A stretch of 64,000 nucleotides of DNA from Camarhynchus parvulus (lineage: Eukaryota; Chordata; Aves; Passeriformes; Thraupidae). The notes under the pieces are model-generated. The model searched no databases and was not told the origin of the DNA. It worked only from the letters and a program-made list of their open reading frames with translations. The stretch lies in assembly GCF_901933205.1 (NCBI RefSeq), contig NC_044600.1:4068501-4132500 (forward strand). The letters run 5' to 3'. Below, in pieces: positions 47,891 to 60,816 of the stretch. Numbering within the stretch: the first letter of the stretch is position 1; each line of letters opens with the position of its first letter. A program made the position numbers and the translations under genes.

Positions 47891-50800
47891 TTAGTATCTC
47901 TGTAAAGAGATTAGAATTAAATCAGTAGCATGACACACACTCCCCAGTATGTTTGCTTTTAAAATAATCTGTATCTAATCAAACTACATTTTTATATATT
48001 TCTTTTCTTAGTATGTGCTGCTTCTGAGTGCTCACTCACCAAGAGCTTTGGAAGATGCTTTTCATGCAAATAACTGAAAGCATTACCACTGTGTGCACAC
48101 AAACTGAAACAGCTTTGGAAATATTTGAAAACATTTCAGCAGGGTCTGTAACATTCCTGAAGAAAACACCTGCACAGTGAAAGGTGGCTGTAGGCTTTCT
48201 GTTAGCTCACATCTTAGTGACAAACACTATCAATTTAGTGATGATTTGTATTCAGTACCAGGATGGATGATATAATTAATATGCAGAGTATGTAATTAAT
48301 ATGCAGACTATGTAATTAATATGCAGAATATGTAATTAATATGCAGAGGGATGTGATTGATACGCACCCGGTACTGTCTGGCCTCTGGATAAACTGGATA
48401 AGGCAAATCCTTCCTGGGATAGTCAAACTCATCCCGCTGGGCTCGGGACTGAGGGAAATGATCTGATGCTGGATCTGCTGTCCTTAGAGGCTGAGCATAC
48501 ACGGGACTGTACAAAAGAGAAAAAGGTTATTAAACCTTATAATATACTGCAAATTGCACAAAGGCATTGTTTAAACTGAAAAATAAAAATATTAAAGCTC
48601 ACTACTGCATGCACGGCACTGAGGCAATAACATCTAAAAGGTCTTTTAAGTTCATTTTACTGTCAAGCCCTCATCCTGCAAACAGAGAAGACTGAATTTA
48701 TAGAAGCAGCTTTCTCTTTACGCTTTTATTTTTTTTTACAACAAACAATGCCACAGTACCTAATTTCCTATATTCCTACAATCATTTTCAAAGCGTTTAA
48801 AATTCACCATAGCTATACCTTCAACATTTTCAACATTTATATTGAAAAAAACCAGCCTTCCTTGAGGGCTGAAACATCAGCAAGCTCCAGCCTGTCTCTG
48901 CAGCAGAGCCCTGCTACGTGTGAGGAGACTGTTGTGCTCTCACTGAGCTGCACCCTGGCAAACAAGTTCTCTGCAGAAGTTGCAGTAAGAGCTGCAGCAG
49001 TCTGGTGCTGAGGGGGATTCAAGTGAGGAAACACAAGCAGGGAACTGTGATTCTAAACAGGAATGAAATCAATGCCTCTGGGATTAGAGGAAAACCAGAG
49101 AAGCCTCTGGATAAAGCAGTATTTTACGATTTGTATGTGAATAATCCAGCCAAAAGCTTTGCCATTTACTGGACCTTTGTTGCTTGCTGTGCCACTGGCA
49201 AAGCTGCAAAGTCATTCTGAGTCTCCAAACCAGGGTATAACGTGAGAATGAGCACAAAAGACAAAAAATAACAGCATACCTGTAATCCTGTCTTTGATTT
49301 GGGATTGAGGCATCATTAAAATCTTCTCTTTTCAGTACAACTTTTGGAATTTGTCCAACCCAGGCATCCTGCATGTAGGGATCAGGTGGTTACACAGAGC
49401 AAAATGACAACAAATTAGAATAACCAGCTCTCCAGGTACGGAATGTTAGAAGGTATAAACCAATTTTTCACTTACAAAATACAATGTCTAGGCTACAACT
49501 CACAGTCTGGGGTGTGAGAAAACCCTAAGTTCTGCAGCTCTGACCCAAAAAGATTCCTTTTACAAAGGGTTTTCTTCCCTACCAAACTGCAGGATTGGGT
49601 CTGATTCACACCTTGGGAACAACAGCATCGGCAGGACTAAATCTGAATTAGTTAAAAATTGAACAGCACCATCTCCTGGTAAAGGCAGGCTCAGACCTGC
49701 TGCATTGCCAAGCTATTGATACTCTACAGATGGATTTAGCAGAAAATCCTGTAGCAGACTAGATTATTTTCTCCCTTTTCTCAGACAGCCTTCAATGTCT
49801 CCTTCTCACATACTGTGTGTTCCTTAATATGTAAAATAATCCCTTGAAGTACCAAATGAGGAAATGAACACACATACACAAATATTCCCTTTCAGTGATT
49901 CTTTGTATTTTATATTGATTTTTTAATGGTATTTATCCATCTTTTCTCTTGACACCTACTAGTTCAAGCCATGATCTCTACTACATCTTGCCTAATAGAG
50001 AAAACTGGCACAGCAGAGCATGATCTCTTTTTAAAGCTGGTCTTCTAACTGGCCAAAAATGGAAATAGTTGTTTGAACATCCTGTAAAAATAATGCCAGG
50101 TTCTTTGTTTTCCCCTATGCAAATTAGTTTCACTTAATCCTTGATGACAGGTTTCACCTTCTCACATGCATTCAGCTGATCTTGGAAATCAGATGCTAGG
50201 AGACTTTAAACTCAAATTCCCTTTTTTTTTTTTTGCTATTCCCATTGCATTGAGCTGAATCCCCAGGGCCTGGGGGCTGTGCTGTGCCCCCTGTGCCATC
50301 TCTTACCTCAGCTGGCTGATGGTGCCCTGGGTTGGCAGCTGTGTCAGTGCTGAATGCAGGGTTCTGCTGTGCTGCACTGTATGGAGCCTTTGGCTGCTTC
50401 CTGGGGGGAACAATGGGAATTCAGAGCATTAGCAATGCCGAGGGTCCTGACAGATGTTTTTTGTGCTGCAGATTGGTTCAACAGCCATGTCAGAACTTTA
50501 GATGTCCTGTGGCAATGGCTGTACAAGAGCTGGGTATTATTACAGCTTTTCTATGTCAGAGCAAGGGCCAGTGACACACTTCTGGGGCTCAGTGACAGAA
50601 GAAAAAACCCATATTGTCTGTGTACTTGGGAGAGGTGTCACTGGGAAAAAGTGATGAAAGCAAAAAGCATCTCAAATTGCCAATATCTGAGACCCAAGAG
50701 TGGAAAGAATTGTATTTAAACACCAAGCCTCTTGTCAAGTTATCAGTCTTACTCCTTTTCTTTTTAAACTTGTGGAAAAAAATCCCTAAGAGCAAATAAA

Positions 50801-53800
50801 TCAGAAACACACATTTCGTGGTGTTGAATTTAAGCAGTAAATGTACTTATCAATCTTTAAAGCCTGCCTGGTGAGCCCTAAAGAAAAGCAGTGACTGAGA
50901 GTGAGGTGGTAAAATGCTGAGTAAGTGCTGAGTGCTCAGGTAAGATGCTTTGAGTTAGTTTTAAATTGTATAAATAGTATTTTGGCAGAATGGCAACCTT
51001 GTGCTTTTAAACCTTGTGCTTTTTTAATCCAGAGGTTAAAAATTAACCAAAATGCCAGACTCCTTTTGCTGAACTTCCATTTTGAGTATAAAACTCCTTA
51101 TAAGTGCACCCAGAGTCACTTACCCAGCGTTTTTCATTTTCAAGGAGAAGACAGCAGAAAATATTACAACCACTATGATAATCAGTGCCACTCCAGGAAG
51201 AGTAGCCACTAAAATGAAATCCAGAGTGTTCCAAAGGTGGTTACATTTGGGGCCCATGTACCAGTACTCCATCCAGCCCATTCTGTAGTAATCACATCTG
51301 CAAATAAAAATATTCACTTTTAGCAACAGCATTTTACTTCAAAAGTAAGCAATACCAAAAAAGTACAATATTCTGCTATATAATTATTTATTATTCGACA
51401 CTGCAGGGGCCAAGAGTTTCACTATTTTTCCTGTTTGTTTAAAGGTGTTTTTTTATCTTAGTTACACCCATCTGTTTCCAGATTTGATGCAAAAATACTT
51501 TGCCAGGCTCTGAGTAACCAAGTCCAAGTTGGCATTTCAGGAGTCCAAGATACGGAGCTTTGATGGGAACAGGGTGCAGTACCCAAGTCATGGCCTGGCT
51601 CAGGTCAAAGATCTCTTTGTCTGCTCTCAGCATGGCAAAGCTGCTGAGTGGAAGTCAAACCTCACATTTCTGGCTGTCATTATGATACAGATTTTTTAAA
51701 AGGGAAAAAACCCCGACTACATAATGGAGAATAGAACATTAAGAAATCTAATTTTTTTAACTCAAAATTTGATCAACCTGAGAAAAAAATGAACTTGCAA
51801 TTACACAGCTAAGTCAATTCTAAAGTAAAATAGTTGAGAGAACAGGTAGCATGTAAAAATTAAGGGCTACAGTGATTACCTACATTAGGAATGACATGCT
51901 CACACATATATTTAAAAAGAAAACACTATGCCCAAATCCCAGATTTGATGCTCTGTACCAGAGCTATAAACTTATGCAGATTGTGAATGAAGATCAACAT
52001 TTATTTTCATGGATCACTTTGGAGGATCTAAATTTAGTTAATCATTTAGAATATATTTGACATTTACATGGTGTATATTAAACAAACAAACCAAGCCCAC
52101 ACACTACCTGCAAAAAGGTTCTCCATTTTTACACAGACAAGGAATATTTTCAGGACAGAATTCATTTGTATTACCCAGACAGGCCTCAAAGTCCACAACT
52201 CCATTGCAGTTGGCTGTGAATTAAAACAAAACAAGTATTTAATGCAATTATACAGTAACATACTGTCAGTGGGCTGTGTTGCTAATTACACCAGAAATTT
52301 ATGCTTCAGATGTACTCTGTAGATGACACTAAATCTTTCTTTCCTGTGACTTGTCCCTGGAAAATTTTGAAGCTATTTGAGAAATGAAAATTTATCTGCT
52401 TAAATTACTTTACCCTGAATGTGTACCCATCTTCCTGTTGGCCAGGAAATTGTATGGCTTGTGTTGGTATGGTTTTTATTTCATAATTATAAGTGTGGTT
52501 GTGTCTGAATTCCACTATATATCATCTCTGGCTTGTTGACAAAGACTAAAAGTCATGAGACTCATTAGAGATTCCAACCTTCCAGTTATAATCCAAATTA
52601 GAACCTTTTTGTGTGTTCTGCAATGGGATTATTCCTTGGCTTAGCCTACAAAAGGATCTGGTTTGCATTAATGTTGGTTCTCCTCTATCTCTTTTGCTGT
52701 GTAAACACTGGGCTGTAAATTTTGTTCCACAATCTGAGTGTTTACAGTATTTCAAGGTATTTGGCTGGCTCAAAAGAACTCCCTCAGCAGCCTGAATCAT
52801 CACCAAACACCAGCACGTTTGGCACTCCCACTCCACATCCTTTGCTACCTGTTCTCTCCTGCTCAGCACTCGGACTCAACAGCAGGCACCACCCTGAACA
52901 CCCAGAAAAGCCCCCAAACTGCCACCAGAGCCAAATCTAATTGTGCACAGCAGTTCCAGGAGAGCAGCCACATTTGGAATGAAGCCAGAGTCAGAACTGG
53001 ATGAGATCTCTGAGCAGAGCCTCCGAGCCCAGCAGGCAACTGATGGAGCAGCTGTAATGTCACTGTCACTGTCAGATGGACTTCCCACCAGAACCAGCTC
53101 CTGACTGATGCATTATTAGCCAGAGGAACTGTGCTGGGAGCAGCCTGCACTCCAGAAAGAGATGGAAGCCTCCTTCTTTTCCACTGTCCAAGTGCCTCTA
53201 ATCCAACCTTTGCTGCTTATCAGAGATAAATCTAACTGATTACAGTGACCAAGGCTTGAACCAGCCCATTTACACACCCTGCATGCTCTCCTCTCTAGAG
53301 TCATCAGCACTGGAACTTTTTCCAAGAAAACCTAACTACAGGTTGTGTGTTATGGCTATAAACACAGAACAATGAAAAATCCCAAGTAGCACTTGGCATG
53401 GCTCATCTGGGGGATAAGCAATGTTTTTAGCTACCCCTCTGATCAGTAACACAATTATAATTCTTTTAGCAATAATACAAAAAACACTAAGGCAGCAGAA
53501 AATCACCAGTCTGGGAGAGAGGGGGTGTGTGTTCCCTTTGCTATTAATGCTCTAATATTCCATGTGATAAAGGAACTCACTGCTGAGCCCTTCAAAATTC
53601 TGTGGTCTACATAAATGCCAAGTTAGCTTTCAAGTGGTAACTTATTTTGCAAATGTAAGTTTAGAGTAGCATTAAAAAATTCCTCAGATCACAAACAAAA
53701 CTCTTATTAGAAAAATAATAACTGCAGCTGGTTTGCATCATTCCAGGCTTAGGGATACCCAATTACAAGTAACTGGTAGCTACCAGGTACAGAACAGGGA

Positions 53801-54472
53801 TGATAAAATAAATAAATATATCCGTAAAATATGTGGGAAATCTTCTCATAAAATAATTGCAGGCCAATACTGGTCTAACAGAACCCGAAACAATTCCATT
53901 ACTTCACTATACACTTAAAATAACTTTTCTAACCAGTGCATTCTGGTTGTCATGCTCTTAATTATTGATGATTTTTTCCCTGTTAGTATCAAAAAAAGTC
54001 TAAGAATACTTGCTACTAAAAAGTGTATAATTTTTTTAACCCATATACCAAGTGTTTTTTTCCCTACTGAAAAAGAACCAAACAATTTAACTCATTTAAA
54101 AATACCCTTCTGAAATTCAGAGTCTGACTCAAATGATCCCAACCCACCAGGACACTGAGTTTCAGCTGTAATTAATTCATCTGGTTCTAACCTCTTCCCT
54201 GTGCCACCAAACACAGGACAGCAGCTGTCTCACCAAGGTTTTCACATCTGCATTGTTTTGCTGTTCTTTGAAATAAAGCCAGCCTAAAGCCTACGAATTC
54301 CCAAGCAGCAATCCCCCCCAAGGAATTGCAATGCCCAGAGCAGTGGACATGGCCACATCCCTGCCCTGAGAAGCCACAAAGCAGAATTGCAGCAGTTCTT
54401 ACGTTGTGAAGTTTCACTCAGCAAGGGGCTGGCCAGGACCAGGACACACAGCAGCACTTTCAGAAAGGACAT
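47891..54472 (-). CDS. Unnamed single-pass membrane protein, Cys-rich ectodomain
   Basis: I do not recognise this gene. Exons in transcript order are 54472-54403, 52213-52108, 51297-51124, 50400-50307, 49368-49280, 48506-48368 and probably 47899-47891; every junction is AG/GT with matching phase. The protein is about 226 aa. Signal peptide MSFLKVLLCVLVLASPLLS is followed by a short ectodomain with eight Cys (26, 35, 43, 49, 51, 58, 60, 77). Its CLCKNGEPFCRCDYY and W-x3-YWYMGPKC stretches resemble the small EGF-like module before the membrane in MUC3/12/17-type mucins. A span at about 86-109 (FILVATLPGVALIIIVVVIF) is followed by basic KMK, so the topology is type I. The tail has NPAF and many Tyr (SPVYAQP, FDYPRKDLPYPVYPE). 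It lies between APOOL and ZNF711, the place of SATL1 in human, but is not an acetyltransferase. A small receptor or membrane-mucin remnant is conceivable; the function is unknown. The last exon is uncertain: without the final splice the frame stops at 48308. Confidence 0.75.
48271..48348. repeat. 20-bp tandem repeat, about 4 copies
   Basis: The unit TATGTAATTAATATGCAGAG repeats about four times with single-base changes. It abuts the 3' end of the last well-supported exon of the unnamed membrane protein gene. A read-through tail past 48368 would be partly encoded by this repeat, which argues that splicing occurs before it. Confidence 0.9.
52508..52690 (+). repeat. Unidentified interspersed repeat, copy A
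   Basis: About 180 bp align without a gap to 62178-62360 (copy B), at about 76% identity over the 120 positions I compared. Shared blocks include TTATTCCTT, TAATCCAAATTA and CATTAATNTTGGTTCTC. It lies in intron 1 of the unnamed membrane protein gene. It is not CR1, and I cannot name the family. Confidence 0.8.
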
Positions 54473-57400
54473 CCTGGGCCTTTTCTTCCAGACTTTGCCA
54501 GCAGCAGAATGAACTTCTCTCTTTCTGCTGCTGTGGATTGTGGATTTTGAGCTTGTTTTACAGCATCCTTCTCTATAAAGAATTACTAATTAACTTAAAA
54601 CTGATACAACTTCCAGATAACTTACCCAGCATATTTTCCTTTATGAAACAAGGTAGTTCCATAAAAATATCTCATTAATCTTGCTGTTTCTGAATTTTTG
54701 TAATCAGATGTGAGGTATTCATTTAATGACATAAATTTCAACACACTAAGGTATCTGTCAGGAGCCTCTCTGTTCTTCCTTTAGGCTGCTGTTACCTTTT
54801 ACAGATAACAAACTTGGACTGCATTTGCAGACAATTTCCTGGAACAGACACTGTTTTAAAAGACAAAGCCATGGTCCTGAAGTCATTGAAGATGGATGTG
54901 ATGGGAAGGAGGGAATCCTGTAATTGGATGCATCTACCATTATGTTTTGTTGATTCATTTTTCATTTTTCTGAGAAAATAGAAAATACCCATGTGGCAAG
55001 GATGAGTAATGACAGAAACTCACACCTTAGCACACCCCCTGTCATCTTTCTTCTTTATTATTTAAAGAGTCCTTAGAAATTCTCGACATTCACTGCACAA
55101 GAAGATCTGACTCTGTGGTCACCCCAAACACTACCCAGGTTACACCCAAAGTTTGTGGAGTTTGACTGCATTGAAGCTGAAGTTAGCACAAACCTTGCTC
55201 TTAGCACAGGGCTTTCAAAACTAATCCATAACTGATAAAATCCCAACGTGGAGTTCCTAATTTGACAGGAGCTGGCTGCTTATGTAAACATGCCAAGCAC
55301 AGTTACATTAACAGCAAAAGGTAAACTTTAACCTTTGCTTCTCAAAGGATAAATAATGATCTCTAAAAATCAATGCCTAGCAAATTCTTGAAAGAATACT
55401 GCTTTGGCTAAAGCCCAACAGCACTTAATATTACAGCAGTAGATAAGAGATTCTCAGTCCTGCCAGAAGATGGCTTTACAACAGACCACAACAAAGAAAT
55501 TAATATTTACATCAGTGAAAGAAATTGCATGATCCTTCTTCAGATGTAAGGCAGAAGTGTGAAGAAGCAGTTCCTGCAGATGCTCCATTCTCCTGCTGAC
55601 AGGGAATTCCCCTCTGGCTCCAGCTCCAGCTGCTCAGTGGCAGCCTCACGTTGGCTGATGAACAAACACCTTTACCTGGGCTCTCAGGTTTGGTTCAAGG
55701 ATGCAGAAATGCAGTGGGCAGTTTTTCCTTGGGTGAGATGTTTTAATGAGGCAGATTAAAAACCCCAAACTCTTGACTTGGCTGCATCATTGGCATTTAT
55801 TGGATGCAGAGGGGTTGGACCTGGCCTCAGGAAGGGCTGCAGAGGCTGAGAGGCAGTTTCTGTTTTCAGTGCCCTCTTGGGTAACAGCAAATAAACCCAG
55901 AGCCAGCAGCCCTGAGCAGCTGAGAGCTCTGTACTGCACAGCACACCCATTTCCTCCTCTTATTGTCTGAGTTTCTGGAACTCAGCACAATCAAGTGCCA
56001 AGTTATTTATTCTATAACAACATCCAGGCTCATTTAATTTCTTCAAAGAGAGGCATATAAGTAAACCAAAGTTACTGATCAAAATTAATGGTGGAAGATG
56101 GAACTGCTCATGATCTTTAATCTTAATTCAGATCTGGTTCAAGATAGCTGTGGAGACCAGTCTCTCCTCCTGCAGCAGTGCAGGAGTTCTAAAAGTGACA
56201 CAAACTGACCACAAGCTATGGATTCCCCAAGCACTGGTGTCAGGACTGCTACAAATAGAGGCCAGAAAAGGTTACCAAGGCTTGAAACCATGACAGGCTC
56301 AGTTTACACCTATTCCCTGGTCACAGCAGTCGAATTTCTTTCAGCTGTTGCAGCAAAATCCATCTCCTGTGTCTGTAAACAAAAGGACAAAGGAGTAGCT
56401 GCACCTGGAACAAGGGTGTTTGCTCTGCCCACAGCGAACCCAGGGTTTCACAGGGCTTGTTCTCTGCCTCTGGTCCACAACAAAAGCACCTCAGGGGCAG
56501 GAAGAAAGACACACTGATTTCTGGAATGGCTTCAGTCACCCTTCCTTGGCTGCAGCTTGCCATCAGCACATAGCTGAGCTTGGCTTCTGGGAATCCTGCA
56601 CTTTAAAATAAAAACCACACACAATCCAGTGCCTACTGATTGGCCTTTTAAAAAAGTATTGGCTTTGTGGGACCCCACTTTCTTTTGGATTTAAAATGTT
56701 TTCAGCTTTTCACTAAAATACTCCAAACTTTCACTACAAGATAACAACACTGCTGCATTCCAATTCCTTTCCAGTATCTCCCAAGCTGTTCAAGAATGAC
56801 AGGGACAACGTGCCATTAAAACAGCCCCATTACTCATTCACACAATTCTCCTCCTTTTGAGTATTTCACTCTTTATTTTACACATGGATTACATAATTTA
56901 TGACCCGTGCTTGGCAAATTACTTAATCCAGAAGACTGGCACAGTCACACTGAGACAAACACATTTACCACCTGCTTCCTTCTTGAACAGTGTCACTCCT
57001 CCAGCATGGATAAAAACTTTAGTTTTTCCAAGTCCTGAACTACACCATTCTTTAGAAAAAATACCAAGAGAAGAACATGGAAGCACTTCTCAAAATTCAG
57101 GCCACTGAGCATTGATCTGTCCTATTGCTTCAGGGATTTGTTCCAGGAGTGTTTCAATACTTCAGGGTGAAGTTTTTCCCCCAGCATTAATAAAACAAAT
57201 GTGACTTAGTCATTAGAAATGAACTCTTAAAAAGTACTTGAAAGGGAAGGAATTGACAATTTTCCTACAGATGAAAACAACAGACAAAAATTAAACTTAG
57301 TTTTTAAAAAGTATCTTATCACCCTTTATTTCCAGGTGCCTCACAGCGATATGACAAAATAAAGTATCACAATCAGTTTTATGTAAATAAAAAATTAATA

Positions 57401-60400
57401 CCAACAAGCTCCAAATCTCTCTATATTGAATACAATCAACCATAAATAAAAACCCCATGCATTAAATTAAAGCTATTCCTGTATTATAAAATACCATGTG
57501 ACCCCATTCTTTAAGACGTTGATTTTTTCACAAATATATAACTTATATAAAAATTACAATATACATTCTTACTTTTATGTGACTGTATTATTGCATTGTG
57601 AAACAAACTTAAGTGACACTTAAGGATACATTTCAGAGGCATTTCAAAGTGTTTCACTATAAATTAATAAAACCATGTCTCACAATAAAACTTTTCCCAT
57701 GTTTTATGTTAACTTTTCAGTGTAACAGATTTGTCTGTTGGGTCTGAAATCTTCAAGAGCCCAAGTCAGGCACGTGGTTACCCAGGACTCACAAGAGTGG
57801 CATCATCCAGATCTGAGTTTGCTTTTTTAAAGCCATTGCATAGCACCTTTACTAGAAATTACTAATACAGACATGTGGCTACAGCTCCTTGCAGTCAAGA
57901 GTAAAGTATTAAATAACCCCTGGAGGTTCAGATGTCTGAACTGAAAGCAGAGAACACACCCAGCCAGAATACAAAATTTGCCATCTTTCTCCTCCACTTT
58001 CTTTGGCTGCAGTTAGGGAAGATTTTTCTTTAGCTGTCCCTGTTTCACAACCAAAACCTTCTAATTTTAACCCCACTGTGTGGGGATAGTAAACAAAAAT
58101 TGGTGATACAAATGAAACAAACAGAAAATTACCCTGCCTTGAGGAGAAAGAGAAATCTCAGCTGATGAAAAAACTAAATTAGAAAGTGACAATAACATCA
58201 GCAGTAGCATCACCATCAACTGGTGTGGGTTGGAAGGGACTTAGAGCCCATTTTCTTCCACTCCTGCCATGGGCAGGGACACCTTGCACTATCCCAGGCT
58301 GCTCCAAGCCCTGTCCAACCTGGCCCTGAGCACTTCCAGGGATGGGGCAGCCCCCTGGCAAACCCTGAGCTGGAATAATCCTGTGCTGCTCACTCCTCTC
58401 ACCTACCAAACCATGACACAGCACAGGGACTCCTTTCTGTGAGCACAGAAGTGCATCCTTCCTCTTGCTGTCCATCAGAGTGGGCAGGAACACTCATTTT
58501 ATGTTATGATGTTTAACTCTGAGGTTTAGTTCTATCCCAGTGTTGCCCTAAGGAGTCAATAGAGCCTGAAATGCAGCCCAGGACAGCTTTGGGCACCAGG
58601 GCCATGCACAGCACCAGGGGCTGCCATGGAGCTCCTGGCTGCCCAGCCACAGGGCCAAGGGACATCTGAGCCCAGCCAGCCCCTCCTGCAGCACCAGACC
58701 TGAAGGAAATGCCCTCAGTACCTGGGCAGTGCAGGGCAGTTTCTGGCACCAGGGAAGAGGCAGTGTCCCAAGGCTGCTCTCCTGGGAAGGGCAGATGTGC
58801 TGGCTCCACAACAGCAGCCCTGCAGCTCCTCTCCCTGCTCCCACCAGACCAATTCCTCGGCAGTTTTTCACTATGGCCTGAAAAATCTCACCACAGTAAA
58901 CTCCTGCAAAATCCAAGCAATCTGCATCATCTTACCTCTCCTGTTGACTTGCTGTGCTAGCACATCACTCAAAGTTAGAATTTAACAATCCAGGAGCAGA
59001 GCAGATGGCTTTTCCTTCATGTTTTTATCCAGAATGTTATCAAAGGGAGACAGATAATACAATTTCTGGCATTCAGTCATGCACTTGAAAATGATAATTT
59101 CTTCACAATTTTCACTTATGTCTTCATCTGTTTCCCTGGAAATGGTATATGAAGCCCAGCCATCTAAGTTTTCTACTCTTCTCTCTGTGATGAAACACTA
59201 AATGTGTCATGTCCAGGAGCTCTCTGAAGATTGATTTAATATCCTCTGATTGCTGCCTGAATTCTGACAGTTGCCTGGGCCTTTAAGAAATGATTAAAGA
59301 AACAAAAGACATTCAATCCTGTCAGCTGTCCCAGGCAATTTTCACTAATAGAATTCTTCTTTTAAACTCCACATTTTCTGACTTCACCTTGCACTGGACT
59401 CTGTGTAACAAAAACCAGCACTTCACGAAATTTGGATTTTAAAATATCAATTTGTTTCTGACCCATCCTAAAAGCTTTTCTTCTTTTGCTCATTCACCAT
59501 TTGTGCCTTCTGCACATTCCATCCTGCAGCATCTCCTCACAACTTTGCTGATCCCACAGGGACACCAGGAATTCTGCCTGTATTTCACTGGTCATTTGAC
59601 TTTGCATCAGCAGCCTTGCAGAGAAATCAGGTTGTGAAATTTCTTCTTCTGGAGAGCAGGAGCAAATATCCCATCACATCCCAGTGCTGAGAACAGCAGC
59701 AGTTCAGGCTTTAGCCTTCCATCCACGCTATCTGGTATCTCTAGCTTCCCCCTCAATTTTACAGCAAAGCCCGTATTTTCCTTAATTAAAAGGTAACAGA
59801 ATGAAGAGAAATGGAGGATGAACAGAAGTACAGGGATATGCACCATGATAAAAGCAGTGTTTGAAAGCTTCATCCTAGGAAACTTAATTTCTAATATCAT
59901 TCTCGAGGAAAAACACAGAATTTCACAGAAATCCTACCAAAATCAATGAGATATTGCATACAAACTTGTGGGATGAAAAAGTTGGCTGCCTACTACTTCT
60001 GCACTTTTACTGTCAGCAGTTTAAACCTTGAAACTACAGATTTCCAACTTCCTAAACACTTCTAATGGATTTTATATAAATTCACTATCAGTTTCATGGA
60101 TTAAGCAATTCAAGCACAGTTATTCCAAGTATTAGAAGTAAGTGAAAGCTGATGCTTAGTCTAGAAAGGAAGTTTAGAGATCGGTTGTGTGGTTTTGCCC
60201 AACTTCAGAGACATCTGAACACAGCAGAGGTGTGCAGGACAAGGAGTTGTTTCCATGCACCTTTGTGAAAGAGGCAAACAGTACCAAATTATTTTGCAAT
60301 GAAAAAAGTGACTCTTTTACACAAGCTTTAAAGCCAATGCTGTTCACATCATACAACCACGGAGATTTTAAGGATACTCAGACCAGCAGGAACTTGCACT

Positions 60401-60816
60401 TCATTCCAGAGCTGAAAGATAAAAGACAAAGAAGCCTCTGCAAACCCCATCCCTCACATTCTTCATTCAGATCAAGGAACATCTGAGCCAAAGCAGAGAT
60501 ACGTTTGCATTTTCAAATATCCTTTGTGAAGTGATATTTATTAGCAAGTTTGGCACAGAGAAGTCCCACTGGGAGAAGACACAAATCTTGTTTTCTCAGT
60601 GTCTCACTAATGACACTGAGTGAATTCCCACTGCTTTTATGGAGTCAGGAACAAAATAAGCACTAAACAGAATCATGTAAGTCAATAATACAAATTGGAG
60701 ATAAGAAAATATCTGATGAAATTATACCTCACAGAGTGTGTATTGTAAAGATTATTCCTTCCCTTCTTCCCTCCCCCTTATCTGTAACATTTTGCATTTT
60801 GTAAAGCAGACTTGGC
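54473..60816. other. Gap between unnamed gene and APOOL stop
   Basis: This stretch holds the promoter region of the unnamed membrane protein gene (just above 54472) and the APOOL 3' UTR, whose end is not settled. Minus-strand AATAAA candidates occur near 60536 and around 57330. No exon of a SATL1-like acetyltransferase was seen. The only repeat recognised is a CR1 at 58205-58385. Confidence 0.5.
58205..58385 (-). mobile_element. CR1 LINE 3' fragment, antisense
   Basis: On the plus strand it reads GGGTTGGAAGGGACTTAGAG, CCTGCCATGGGCAGGGACAC and CCAGGCTGCTCCAAGCCCTG, then a block ending CACTTCCAGGGATGGGGCAG. This is the reverse complement of the CR1 3' region. Confidence 0.92.
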
